Source: Nocardioides albus
GTDB lineage: Bacteria; Actinomycetota; Actinomycetes; Propionibacteriales; Nocardioidaceae
Length of the DNA stretch: 64,000 nucleotides
Direction of reading: 5' to 3'
Assembly (NCBI RefSeq): GCF_014648255.1
Contig: NZ_BMQT01000005.1
Coordinates: 392,294 to 456,293 of the forward strand
In this document: positions 42,187 through 50,109 of the stretch, one piece after another
How positions within the stretch are numbered: position 1 is the first letter of the stretch
Layout of the letters: the number at the start of each line of letters is the position of its first letter
The notes under the pieces: model-generated
Told to the model about the DNA's origin: nothing
The model's database searches: none
The model's input: only the letters and a program-made list of their open reading frames with translations
Position numbers and translations under genes: made by a program

Positions 42187-43506
42187 ATGACCGAGCCGCA
42201 GCAACCGAACCCGTTCCTGGTCAACCAGCTTCGCGACGAGGCGGATGTCAAGGCGCTCGTGACCAAGGCGACCGAGTCGAGCTCGGCGGGGGCGCCGAGG
42301 GGGATCCTGGACGCGATCCGCGACAAGCTCGCAGACCTGGGTCCCGAGCTGGTCGCGGTGTCCCACGACCTCGCGGAGCACCCGGAGACCGGGTTCGAGG
42401 AGCACCGGAGCTCGGCCGGTCTCGCCGAGTTCGTGGAGGCTCACGGCATCGACGTGGCGCGTGGTGCCTACGGTCTTCCGACCGCCCTGTACGCCTCGGC
42501 GGGCGGCACCAAGGAAGGCCCGACGGTCGCTGTGCTCTCCGAGTACGACGCGCTCCCCGGCATCGGTCACGGCTGCGGACACAACCTGATCGCCACGGTC
42601 GGCGTGGGCGCATTCTTGGCCATCGCGAGCGTGATCGACCGGATCGGCGGCCGCGTCATCTGGCTCGGCACCCCGGCCGAGGAGGGCGGTGGCGGCAAGG
42701 AGCTGATGGCGCAGAAGGGCGCCTTCGACGGCGTCGACGCCGCGATCATGGTCCACCCGTTCACCTACGACAACTCCGAGCCGGTCTTCCTGGGCCGCAG
42801 GCAGCTGCGGGTGACGTACGTCGGCGTGCCGGCGCACGCCTCGATCCAGCCGTTCATGGGTCGTAACGCCTTGGACGCGGCGAACCTGCTCTACACGGGC
42901 GTCGCGCTCAACCGGCAGCAGATGCCGCCGACGGACCGCGTGCACGCGATCATCACCGAAGGTGGCCTGCGCCCCAACGTCATCCCTGAGCACGCCTCGA
43001 TCCAGTTCTACGTACGCTCCGCCTACCCCGAGACGCTCAAGATCCTCTCCCAGCGGCTGGAGGAGATGGCGATGGGCGCTGCGTTGATGACCGGCTGTGG
43101 TGTCGAGTTCAGCTGGGACGAGTCACCGGTCTACCTGCCCATCCGCAACAACACCGGGCTTGCGCAGGCCTGGAACCGCCGCTACCAGGAGCGCAACCAC
43201 ACCGTCCTCGCCCCCGGCGTGGTCCCTGATCTCCTCGCCGGCTCGACCGACTTCGGCAACGTCTCCTTCCGGGTTCCCGGACTGCATGCGATGGTCAAGA
43301 TCGCCGAGCCCGACGTGTCCCTGCACAGCCGCGAGTTCGCGGCCGCCGCGGTCACGCCGTACGCCGACGAGGTGCTCGTCGACGCCGCCTACGGCCTCGC
43401 CGGGGTAGCGGCCGACTACCTCTCCGACGCGAAGCTGCGGGAGACCGTCCGCGACGAGTTCGAGGAGGCCGGCGGGGCGGTGGACGTTACCGAATTTTTC
43501 GGGTGA
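42187..43506 (+). CDS. M20-family amidohydrolase (AbgB-like)
   Basis: A 439-residue metal-dependent amidohydrolase. Metal ligands: GIGHGCGHNLIATVG, LGTPAEEGGGGKELM (Glu pair) and AIMVHPFTYDNSEP. The dimerisation-domain histidine lies in VTYVGVPAHASIQPFMGRNA, and the C-terminal ligand in SLHSREFAAAA. The set is that of p-aminobenzoyl-glutamate/aminoacyl hydrolases of subfamily M20D. Cytoplasmic; it follows the serine hydrolase by 25 nt, so a shared transcript for peptide-like substrates is possible. Confidence 0.9.
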   Translation: MTEPQQPNPFLVNQLRDEADVKALVTKATESSSAGAPRGILDAIRDKLADLGPELVAVSHDLAEHPETGFEEHRSSAGLAEFVEAHGIDVARGAYGLPTALYASAGGTKEGPTVAVLSEYDALPGIGHGCGHNLIATVGVGAFLAIASVIDRIGGRVIWLGTPAEEGGGGKELMAQKGAFDGVDAAIMVHPFTYDNSEPVFLGRRQLRVTYVGVPAHASIQPFMGRNALDAANLLYTGVALNRQQMPPTDRVHAIITEGGLRPNVIPEHASIQFYVRSAYPETLKILSQRLEEMAMGAALMTGCGVEFSWDESPVYLPIRNNTGLAQAWNRRYQERNHTVLAPGVVPDLLAGSTDFGNVSFRVPGLHAMVKIAEPDVSLHSREFAAAAVTPYADEVLVDAAYGLAGVAADYLSDAKLRETVRDEFEEAGGAVDVTEFFG

Positions 43507-43613
43507 TTAACGGTTGATGACGATTCGGCGGCGGTAATCCTGTTACCTCTTCACAATGAGAACCCGAAGGGGCATCGTTCCCCTCGTTGATCACTCAGAT
43601 GGGGAGCACAGCA

Positions 43614-45449
43614 ATGCCTCGTTTCACCCGAACTCTTCGCCCCGCTGTGGCCGTCGCCGTCGTCGCCCTCGCGGCCGCCGCAGTCGCCACTCCGCTCGCG
43701 ACCTCCGCCTCCGCCAAGCCAGGGAAGCACCTGGTCGATGTCCAGTTGCTCTCGTTCAACGACTTCCACGGCAATCTCGAGGCGCCGTCGGGTTCGAGCG
43801 GGCGCCTGGTCACCGGACACCACATCGACCCGGCCACCGGCAAGCCGATCGATGACACCGTCAACGTGGGTGGCGTGGAATACCTCGCCTCCCACCTGGC
43901 CGAGGCCCGCAAGGGTCACGACCGTTCCCTGACCGTCGCGGCGGGTGACCTGATCGGCGCCTCGCCGCTGCTTTCCGCGGCCTTCCACGACGAGCCGTCC
44001 ATCGAGGCGCTCAACAAGCTGGGTCTGGACGTGACCGCGGTCGGCAACCACGAGTTCGACGAGGGCTACAAGGAGCTGCAGCGCATCGACTCCGGCGGCT
44101 GCATCGACGACGGCGACGGGAAGGACAACCAGAACTCCTGCGCCGCCCACGAGTATCAGGGTGCCGACTTCGACATCCTCGCCTCCAACGTGGTCGAGGA
44201 CGCGAGCGGCGAGACGATCCTGCCGGCGTACGCGATCAAGGAGGTCGACGGCGCCAAGATCGGCTTCATCGGCATGACCCTCGAGGCCACCCCCGACATC
44301 GTCACCGCCGAGGGCGTCAAGGGCCTCACCTTCAAGGACGAGGTCGAGACTGCCAACGCGCTGGTGCCCGTGCTCAAGAAGAAGGGCGTCAAGGCGATCG
44401 TCACCCTGATCCACGAGGGCGCCAACCTGCCGAAGGAGAAGTGGACCGACCCGGCCACGGGCAAGGTCTACGACGTCAACGCCAGGTACGACTACACCTG
44501 CGAGGGCGGGGGCGAGCTGGTCGCCGGTTCGCCGATCCTGCCGATCGCGCAGAACCTCGACCCCGAGATCGACATGGTGGTCACCGGTCACACGCACAAC
44601 CCCTACGTCTGCGACGTTCCGGACCCTGAGGGCAAGTCCCGTCTGGTCACCTCGGCCTCGTCCTTCGGTCGGCTCTACACCGAGACCAACCTGAAGTACA
44701 ACCTCAAGTCGCGCGACATCGTCCGCTCGTCGGTCAAGGGCTCGAACCTGCTCGTCACCCGTGACGTGGCCAAGGCCCCCGAGCAGACCACGCTGATCAA
44801 CACCTACAAGGAGCTGGTCACCCCGATCGCCTCCCGAGTGCTCGGTTCGATCTCCGGTGACGTCACCCGCACCACCAACGCCTCCGGCGAGAGCGCCCTC
44901 GGTGATCTCATCGCCGACGCCCAGCTCGCCGACCAGTCGACGGTGGTCAACGGGCAGGTGCCGGTGATCGCGTTCATGAACCCGGGTGGCATCCGTGCCG
45001 ACCTGACCGCGACCAACTCGCCCTACGGGGAGGCCGTCGGTGAGGTCACCTACGACGAGGCGTTCACGGTCCAGCCGTTCAACAACTACCTCGTCTCGCT
45101 GACCATGACCGGCCAGGACATCTACGACCTGCTCACCCAGCAGGTCACCGGCGCCAACGCCGCGTCCCACAAGATCCTGCAGGTCTCGAAGGGCTTCTCC
45201 TACGAGATCAGCCCCTCGGGTCCCGTCGAGGGGTCCGTCAAGCTGAACGGTCAGCCGATCGACAAGGCCGCGTCCTACCGGGTCGTGACCAACAACTTCC
45301 TGCAGGGCGGCGGCGATGCCTTCGAGGCCTTCACCAGGGGCACCGATCCTTACTACGGCGGTCTCGACATCGACGCCTTCGCCAACTACCTGGAGGCGAA
45401 CTCGCCCTACACCCCGGGCGCGCTCGACCGCGTCACCGGAACCCACTGA
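43614..45449 (+). CDS. secreted bifunctional metallophosphatase/5'-nucleotidase
   Basis: A 611-residue secreted enzyme. The Sec signal (FTRTLRPAVAVAVVALAAAA) is cleaved near ASAKPG. The N-terminal calcineurin-like metallophosphatase domain has VQLLSFNDFHGNLE, AAGDLIGASP, AVGNHEFDEGYKELQ (N-H-E) and VTGHTHNPYVC. The C-terminal nucleotidase substrate domain has SALGDLIADAQLA, FMNPGGIRADL and YRVVTNNFLQGGGDAF. It hydrolyses extracellular nucleotides to nucleosides and phosphate. ATG 43614 is chosen for its GGGGAG 8 nt upstream; earlier in-frame ATGs (43587, 43599) lengthen the signal peptide. No LPxTG anchor. Confidence 0.93.
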   Translation: MPRFTRTLRPAVAVAVVALAAAAVATPLATSASAKPGKHLVDVQLLSFNDFHGNLEAPSGSSGRLVTGHHIDPATGKPIDDTVNVGGVEYLASHLAEARKGHDRSLTVAAGDLIGASPLLSAAFHDEPSIEALNKLGLDVTAVGNHEFDEGYKELQRIDSGGCIDDGDGKDNQNSCAAHEYQGADFDILASNVVEDASGETILPAYAIKEVDGAKIGFIGMTLEATPDIVTAEGVKGLTFKDEVETANALVPVLKKKGVKAIVTLIHEGANLPKEKWTDPATGKVYDVNARYDYTCEGGGELVAGSPILPIAQNLDPEIDMVVTGHTHNPYVCDVPDPEGKSRLVTSASSFGRLYTETNLKYNLKSRDIVRSSVKGSNLLVTRDVAKAPEQTTLINTYKELVTPIASRVLGSISGDVTRTTNASGESALGDLIADAQLADQSTVVNGQVPVIAFMNPGGIRADLTATNSPYGEAVGEVTYDEAFTVQPFNNYLVSLTMTGQDIYDLLTQQVTGANAASHKILQVSKGFSYEISPSGPVEGSVKLNGQPIDKAASYRVVTNNFLQGGGDAFEAFTRGTDPYYGGLDIDAFANYLEANSPYTPGALDRVTGTH

Positions 45450-45468
45450 ACGAAGACTCGTTCGTACG

Positions 45469-45507
45469 CAGCGGGCCCGACCGGCACTGAGCCGGGCGGG
45501 CCCGCTG
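45469..45507. terminator. terminator between the nucleotidase and the TetR gene
   Basis: CAGCGGGCCC (45469-45478) pairs with GGGCCCGCTG (45498-45507), with an inner CCGGC/GCCGG stem. It lies between convergent genes. Confidence 0.75.
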
Positions 45508-45512
45508 TGCTG

Positions 45513-46229
45513 TCATGGGCTCGGGTCGGCGCGCTGAGCGTCCACAGAGCACGTCTGGTCGGCGATGGCGGCCGCGGACAGCGCCGCCGAGGCGACGCGG
45601 TCGTCGGGGATCCCGCAGGCGCGCAGGCAGGTCGAGGCGATCACGCGGGCGGTGGTCTGGTCGATCAGGACGCCGATGCTGCGCAGGGTGGTGGTGACCT
45701 CGACCAGATGCATCAGCATCTCGCCGAGATGGCGTGGATCGGCCGCCGGGACGACGGCGGGCGCGGCAGCGCGGGTGGCGATCCGCCCATAGGCGTCGGC
45801 GAGCTCGGCGCGCGTGCTGCGGAAGGCATCGAACGCCTCGCTGCTGGTCACATCGGGGTGGGTGGCCAGCATGCCGATGTTGTCGGGCGCCGCGGCGAGC
45901 GTGCGGACGTCGACCAGTGCCAGCGCATAGAGCGCGGTCTCGGGGCTCTCCGGGGTGGTCAGCCGCTCGATCTGCTCGACCCTGTCGACGGTGGGTCGGA
46001 CGGAGCGTTCGAGGAGCTCGGCCAGGATCTCGTCCTTGCCGGTGAAGTGGTAGTAGAGCGACGCCTGCCTGATCCCGACCTTCTCGGCGATCTCGCGGGT
46101 CGAGGTGGCGGCGAACCCCTTGGTCACGAACAGCTGCGCCGCGGCATGAAGCACCTGCTCACGGGGTGGGGCTGTGGAGCTCGCGGGGACGAGGCGCGGT
46201 CGTCCTGGGTGGCTTCGTCTGATGCTCAT
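45513..46229 (-). CDS. TetR-family transcriptional regulator
   Basis: A 238-residue repressor. The N-terminal HTH is VLHAAAQLFVTKGFAATSTR followed by EIAEKVGIRQASLYYHFTGK, and the C-terminal ligand domain is helical (ALYALALVDVRTLAAAPDNI; LHLVEVTTTLRSIGVLIDQT). No operator-like dyad was identified upstream, where an AT-rich stretch (TAATATTTTG, near 46276) may be the promoter. It is divergent from the Scr1-type regulator, so its target may be itself or that gene. Confidence 0.9.
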   Translation of the reverse strand: MSIRRSHPGRPRLVPASSTAPPREQVLHAAAQLFVTKGFAATSTREIAEKVGIRQASLYYHFTGKDEILAELLERSVRPTVDRVEQIERLTTPESPETALYALALVDVRTLAAAPDNIGMLATHPDVTSSEAFDAFRSTRAELADAYGRIATRAAAPAVVPAADPRHLGEMLMHLVEVTTTLRSIGVLIDQTTARVIASTCLRACGIPDDRVASAALSAAAIADQTCSVDAQRADPSP

Positions 46230-46372
46230 CGAGGTCCTGCCTTCCTGTAGACGTCGACCCCGTCATCATTAGAGCATAATATTTTGAAGTTGCCAATCGT
46301 GATGAGCATCTGGACGCGTGGTATGCACATCAGGCACGATGATCATGTCAATCCGTCGAAGGAGGAGCTGCC

Positions 46373-47229
46373 GTGTCCCGCCCCAACCGTCGAGCCCGCG
46401 AAGCACTCACCGAGGCCCTCCGTGACGCCCGTCGCGCCGCCGGGCTGACCGGCGCCGGCCTCGCAGATGCGCTGGGTTCGGGCTGGTCCCAGCCGAAGGT
46501 GTCGAAGATCGAATCGGGTCGACAGGCGATCTCCGAGGCCGAGGTCAGGGCCTGGGCGGCAGCGGTGGGGGCCGACAAGGAGATGCTGCTCGCGTTGCGA
46601 GCCCGGGCCGACCTCGAGCACGCCGCGTTCCGCGACGCGCAACCGACCAGCGGTGCCGAGCAGCAGCAGGAGGGGTACGCAGCGACCGAGGTGGCCGCGA
46701 AGGTTATCAGCCGCACAGCGTCCCCGAACTGCTGCAGACCCCCGACTACGCGCGTGCACTGCTGGCGCTGGAGGGTGGTTCCCACGACCGGGACGACGTC
46801 CCCGCGGAGACCTCCAACGTGATCGCGGCTCGGCTTCGTCGCTCGGCGATCCTCTACGAGGGTGGAAGATCCATCACCATCCTGGTCGGCGAGGCCGCCC
46901 TGCATCACCTGGTCGGCTCGCCCGACATCATGCGCGCCCAGATCGACCACATCGCCAAGCTGGCGACGACAACCCAGGCGACCATCGGGATCGTTCCCTT
47001 CGAGAGCTTCCCGGTCCTGGTCCAGCACGGCTGGGACCAGCGCGACCGGATCATCACCCTGGAGACCAGCGCCGGCGACATCGAGATCGCCGACCCGGTC
47101 GAGGTCGCCCGCTACGAGCGCTGGGTGCAGCTGCTGCTCGAGCATGCGCTGACCGGTGCGGCCGCCGCCGAGCGGTGTGCCCGGATCGTCAGTGAGCGCG
47201 GGACACCGTCACCGGGCGTCCCTGAATAG
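46373..47229 (+). pseudogene. Scr1/DUF5753-type XRE regulator, frameshifted
   Basis: GTG 46373 with a strong GAAGGAGGAG starts a reading frame with a good XRE helix-turn-helix (AGLTGAGLADALGSGWSQPK, VSKIESGRQAISEAEVRAWA). Around 46680-46705 the coding sense moves to another frame: GYQPHSVPELLQTPDYARAL (in the frame of the second half) starts at 46702 and runs into the DUF5753 domain (ILVGEAALHHLVGS; IGIVPFESFPVLVQHGWDQR) to the stop at 47229. One base is therefore gained or lost between the two domains. This is either a real pseudogene or a sequencing error. It abuts the truncated tRNA-Lys; no DUF397 partner follows. Confidence 0.75.
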
Positions 47230-47260
47230 GAGAGGACCACTGCTCCGGTAGACTCCCGGC

Positions 47261-47300
47261 GGGCCGTTAGCTCAGTTGGTAGAGCAGTGGACTTTTAATC
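47261..47300 (+). tRNA. truncated tRNA-Lys (5' half only)
   Basis: GGGCCGTTAGCTCAGTTGGT continues to ACTTTTAATC, i.e. acceptor 5' strand, D-arm, anticodon stem 5' strand and the whole loop (anticodon TTT), then stops matching a tRNA. It has its own -10-like TAGACT at about 47249-47254. The 40 bases match the start of the intact tRNA-Lys at 49989 with two differences (GTGGA versus GCTGA in the anticodon stem). It is therefore a broken tRNA gene or att remnant. Confidence 0.85.
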
Positions 47301-47497
47301 TCTTTTACGCTTGTCCGGTGTTCCCGCGTGAAGTTCCGCCGGAGTGATGTTCTGGCTGCTCAGAGCCACTTTCATTCTGTCCGACTCGAACCGGTGTTCG
47401 ATGGGCGGCAACGGGCGTTCGTCCCCTATTTCTCCCCGGGGCGGGGGCGTGCAGGCTGGACCAACCAGGGTGGAGCCTCACGCGGCGGGCTGTCGTG

Positions 47498-48592
47498 CTA
47501 GACGGCACCCTTCCGGCGGTTGTCTTCGAGGCAAAGCATCTGACAGTTGGCGGCGGTCGTCTTCCCGCCCCTTGACCAAGGGGTGATGTGGTCCGCCTCC
47601 ATCAGGTCAATCGGGAAGTGCTCACCGCACTTTGGGCAGACACCGCTCTGTCGTTCGTATGCAGCGCGTCGCATCTGATCGGTGAATGGACGGACCGAAA
47701 GGTACTTCTCCTGGCGGGTGAGGACGTATTGATATATGCCCTTCCTGCTCGTAACGTCGTCGTCCATCATCAGCGCCTTGACTTCCGACTCAAGAGCTTC
47801 AGTGTCGTGTGCGGCGTCCTTGAACTGGCGGTACAACGTACCCCAGTCGACGCCTTTCATCTCCTTGCGATAGGTAGTGAATGTCAGTTTGACCCACTCG
47901 ACCACCTCCTTGAAGTGTGTCCAAAGTTCATCGGCGTTTGGGTCGTGCTGGTGAGTCGACATGTAATGTTCGATGTCGCCGTCGGACACCCACGATATTG
48001 CCCGCTCCAGATACTCCTGCCGGATCGGCCGGCCGCTCACGTACTTGTTGGCCAGCAGGTAGGCAGGACAGTTGGTTTTAGAGAAGATCGGCTTGGCGTG
48101 AGTCAACCATCGTCCTGTGTATACCGCATTGCGCAACTCTTGTTCTAAAAGGCGTTCGCCTGCGATATTGACGATCCGAAACCAGTCGAGCTTCTCTTGG
48201 TCGGTACCCGAGCAGAGATAGACCATCAGTTTGTAGTCAAGGATCTGCTTCTGCAGTGACGTCGGTAGGTTGTGGAACGCCATAGGGCGGCCGTCTATCG
48301 AGACGGAGAAGTCGCTGTTGGCGTAGCGGCAGAATGAGATGGTGCGCTGCTGGCCATCCATAACCTCGTAAGTGCCTTGCTCGGTAACCACCCAGTACAT
48401 GGCGTTGAGGGGATAGTCTTTGCGGATTGTGTCGATGACCGCATTTCGCTTCTTGTCGTCATAAACGAATTCGCGTTGATACTTTGGACGAATGTCGAGA
48501 AGGCCTCCGTAGCCGACCACTCCCTCCTCCGCCCTATCTGCGTAGCCGGCGACGACCTCGCGCACTGAGATTTCTTTGAGTTCGATCCTCAC
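47498..48592 (-). CDS. DUF262 + HNH nuclease
   Basis: A 364-residue putative restriction nuclease. The N-terminal DUF262 (ParB/Srx-like, GmrS-type) domain has IRPKYQREFVYDDKKRNAVI, YPLNAMYWVV and the nucleotide-binding DGQQRTISFCRY (79-90). The C-terminus is a zinc HNH nuclease: GVCPKCGEHFP, EADHITPWSRGGKTTAANCQ, MLCLEDN. DUF262 nucleases (GmrSD, BrxU, SspE) cut phage or modified DNA using NTP. Here the partner is an EcoRI-family adenine methyltransferase whose stop overlaps this GTG start (GTGA), implying a restriction-modification pair with the methylase translated first. Low-GC codon use unlike the flanks. Confidence 0.85.
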   Translation of the reverse strand: MRIELKEISVREVVAGYADRAEEGVVGYGGLLDIRPKYQREFVYDDKKRNAVIDTIRKDYPLNAMYWVVTEQGTYEVMDGQQRTISFCRYANSDFSVSIDGRPMAFHNLPTSLQKQILDYKLMVYLCSGTDQEKLDWFRIVNIAGERLLEQELRNAVYTGRWLTHAKPIFSKTNCPAYLLANKYVSGRPIRQEYLERAISWVSDGDIEHYMSTHQHDPNADELWTHFKEVVEWVKLTFTTYRKEMKGVDWGTLYRQFKDAAHDTEALESEVKALMMDDDVTSRKGIYQYVLTRQEKYLSVRPFTDQMRRAAYERQSGVCPKCGEHFPIDLMEADHITPWSRGGKTTAANCQMLCLEDNRRKGAV

Positions 48593-49776
48593 GCTGAGAC
48601 CTTTTCCGGTCGCCGGTTTCTGACGACTATGCGCATATACGTCTGGACGAGGAACCCGTCGACGTCGTCAGCTACGTACACGGTGCGGTTCTCTGGACGC
48701 TGAGGCAGGAGCAGTGTCGGTCCTGTGTTCACTTTCCCGCCGTTCGACTCCGTGCCGTCGGGCTTGATCTGGCGCGCGTTTGAATAGCGCTTGGATGGCA
48801 ATGCTTCGAATTCATTCTTGCCGCGGGTCCAGCCGAGAATCTCGAACTGTTCCGGGTTGTACTTGTCCAAGAACGTGATAGGCACGCCCATGGCGCCGTC
48901 GTAGTCGTACGGGATGTCGGCATAGCGGCCAACGTCGATCGCGTCGTAGTTGTCGTAGCGCGGGTACTCATCAGGTGTATAGCGCCTGAACAGAGTTATC
49001 TCGTCGTGTCGCTTCGACGTGTCGAGGTTCGTGAACCAGTTGATATTTCCCATGGACAGGTACCTGGCGCCCGACTCGACCTTAATCCGCGACGCCGTGG
49101 AGGTGTGACTGTAATCGTCAGGAACCTGAAACCACTTCACGCCTCCGTTGTTGTAGCCCATCCATATTCTGTTGTGCTTAAACAGAGCGAATATTTCGCT
49201 GTATGTGAGGGCGTTCTGGTTGCCGAGGACGAGGAACTTCTTCCCGTGGCTAATTAGCAAAGAGATGTACTCGCGAAACAACGAGAAGGGAGGATTGGTG
49301 ACGACGATGTCGGCCTCGCCGAGCATGGCGATGCACTCATCGGAGCGAAAGTCGCCATCCCCTTTGAGGAGAGTTACGACGTTGCTCTCGCTTTTTAGCA
49401 AGTGCTCAACATCGCACAAATCTATGGAGCCGTCATTGTTGGCGTCTGGGACCTCGGTGATGTCGAATCGATAGGTCGGCCGTCGAGGCGATTTTGGGAT
49501 CGATCTTTCTCCGCCGAACAACGAGAGCTGCGTTCCCGTGATCGGGCTCCCCGCGTAGCATGTGGCGATGAGCCTCTTCAAGCCTAGGTGGTTGAAGTTC
49601 ATCGCGAAGTATTTAAAGAAGCTCGACTCATACGGGTCGTCGCAGTTGCAGAAGACCACCTTGTTGCGAAACTGCCCACGATAATGGCGTAGCTCGTCTT
49701 CGATGTCCTTCAGTTGCGTGTAGAACTCGTCCTTCTTGGCCCGACTTGCCCTTGTCAACGCCTCTTTGCCTGCCAC
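48589..49776 (-). CDS. EcoRI-family adenine-specific DNA methyltransferase
   Basis: A 395-residue N6-adenine methyltransferase. It starts with AKKDEFYTQLKDIEDELRHY, a block typical of the EcoRI_methylase family. An aspartate-rich FCNCDDPYESSFFKYFAMNF segment and IVVTNPPFSLFREY (catalytic NPPF) follow, then a long C-terminal target-recognition part (MGYNNGGVKWFQVPDDY; PITFLDKYNPEQFEILGW). It should protect host DNA from the DUF262-HNH nuclease. The GTG start at 49776 has only a weak ribosome binding site. Codon use is less GC-biased than the chromosome, a sign of transfer. Confidence 0.88.
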   Translation of the reverse strand: MAGKEALTRASRAKKDEFYTQLKDIEDELRHYRGQFRNKVVFCNCDDPYESSFFKYFAMNFNHLGLKRLIATCYAGSPITGTQLSLFGGERSIPKSPRRPTYRFDITEVPDANNDGSIDLCDVEHLLKSESNVVTLLKGDGDFRSDECIAMLGEADIVVTNPPFSLFREYISLLISHGKKFLVLGNQNALTYSEIFALFKHNRIWMGYNNGGVKWFQVPDDYSHTSTASRIKVESGARYLSMGNINWFTNLDTSKRHDEITLFRRYTPDEYPRYDNYDAIDVGRYADIPYDYDGAMGVPITFLDKYNPEQFEILGWTRGKNEFEALPSKRYSNARQIKPDGTESNGGKVNTGPTLLLPQRPENRTVYVADDVDGFLVQTYMRIVVRNRRPEKVSA

Positions 49777-49988
49777 GTTTGCAGGCTCTCGTCAGCGACC
49801 GTCCGGTGGAGTGGGCACGCCGGTTTGATGCCCGATATTGGGGTACATGGTGCGCCTGGTGCCCGTCGTCGCGCGGATGGTGGGGGTGTACTGCGCCAGT
49901 CTGGGCGCAGCGGCTCCGGTGCCCGCTGCGCGCGCGGGGATCCCCCCGCCGTTGGTCTTGAGCTGCCGCCATGCGGCAGACTGTCCCT

Positions 49989-50061
49989 GGGCCGTTAGCT
50001 CAGTTGGTAGAGCAGCTGACTTTTAATCAGCGGGTCGTCGGTTCGAGACCGACACGGCCTA
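49989..50061 (+). tRNA. tRNA-Lys (TTT), complete; AICE attachment site
   Basis: Acceptor GGGCCGT/ACGGCCT, D-arm GCTC, anticodon stem GCTGA/TCAGC with loop CTTTTAA (anticodon TTT), T-stem GTCGG/CCGAC with loop TTCGAGA, discriminator A. The integrase gene ends 48 bp beyond its 3' end, the normal arrangement for an element integrated at a tRNA 3' end. Confidence 0.95.
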
Positions 50062-50068
50062 CGGCAAT

Positions 50069-50104
50069 CCGGGTCCCGAGTCGCGACAGCAACTCGGGAC
50101 CCGG
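50069..50104. terminator. hairpin between tRNA-Lys and the integrase
   Basis: CCGGGTCCCGAGT (50069-50081) pairs perfectly with ACTCGGGACCCGG (50092-50104) around a 10-nt loop, between the convergent tRNA-Lys and int. Confidence 0.8.
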
Positions 50105-50109
50105 CCCAG

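Larger units (their letters stand above)
47301..49988. mobile_element. 2.7-kb restriction-modification-like island between tRNA-Lys repeats
   Basis: The segment between the tRNA-Lys 5' half and the intact tRNA-Lys. It is visibly lower in GC than its surroundings, carries only the methyltransferase/nuclease pair plus about 200 bp of non-coding DNA on each side, and has no recombinase gene. The crossover core shared by both ends would be GACTTTTAATC in the anticodon arm. Confidence 0.6.

Noticed and set aside
46373..47229. Programmed frameshift in the XRE/DUF5753 gene
   Set aside because: No slippery heptamer or downstream pseudoknot is evident at 46680-46705, and the family is normally encoded in one frame.
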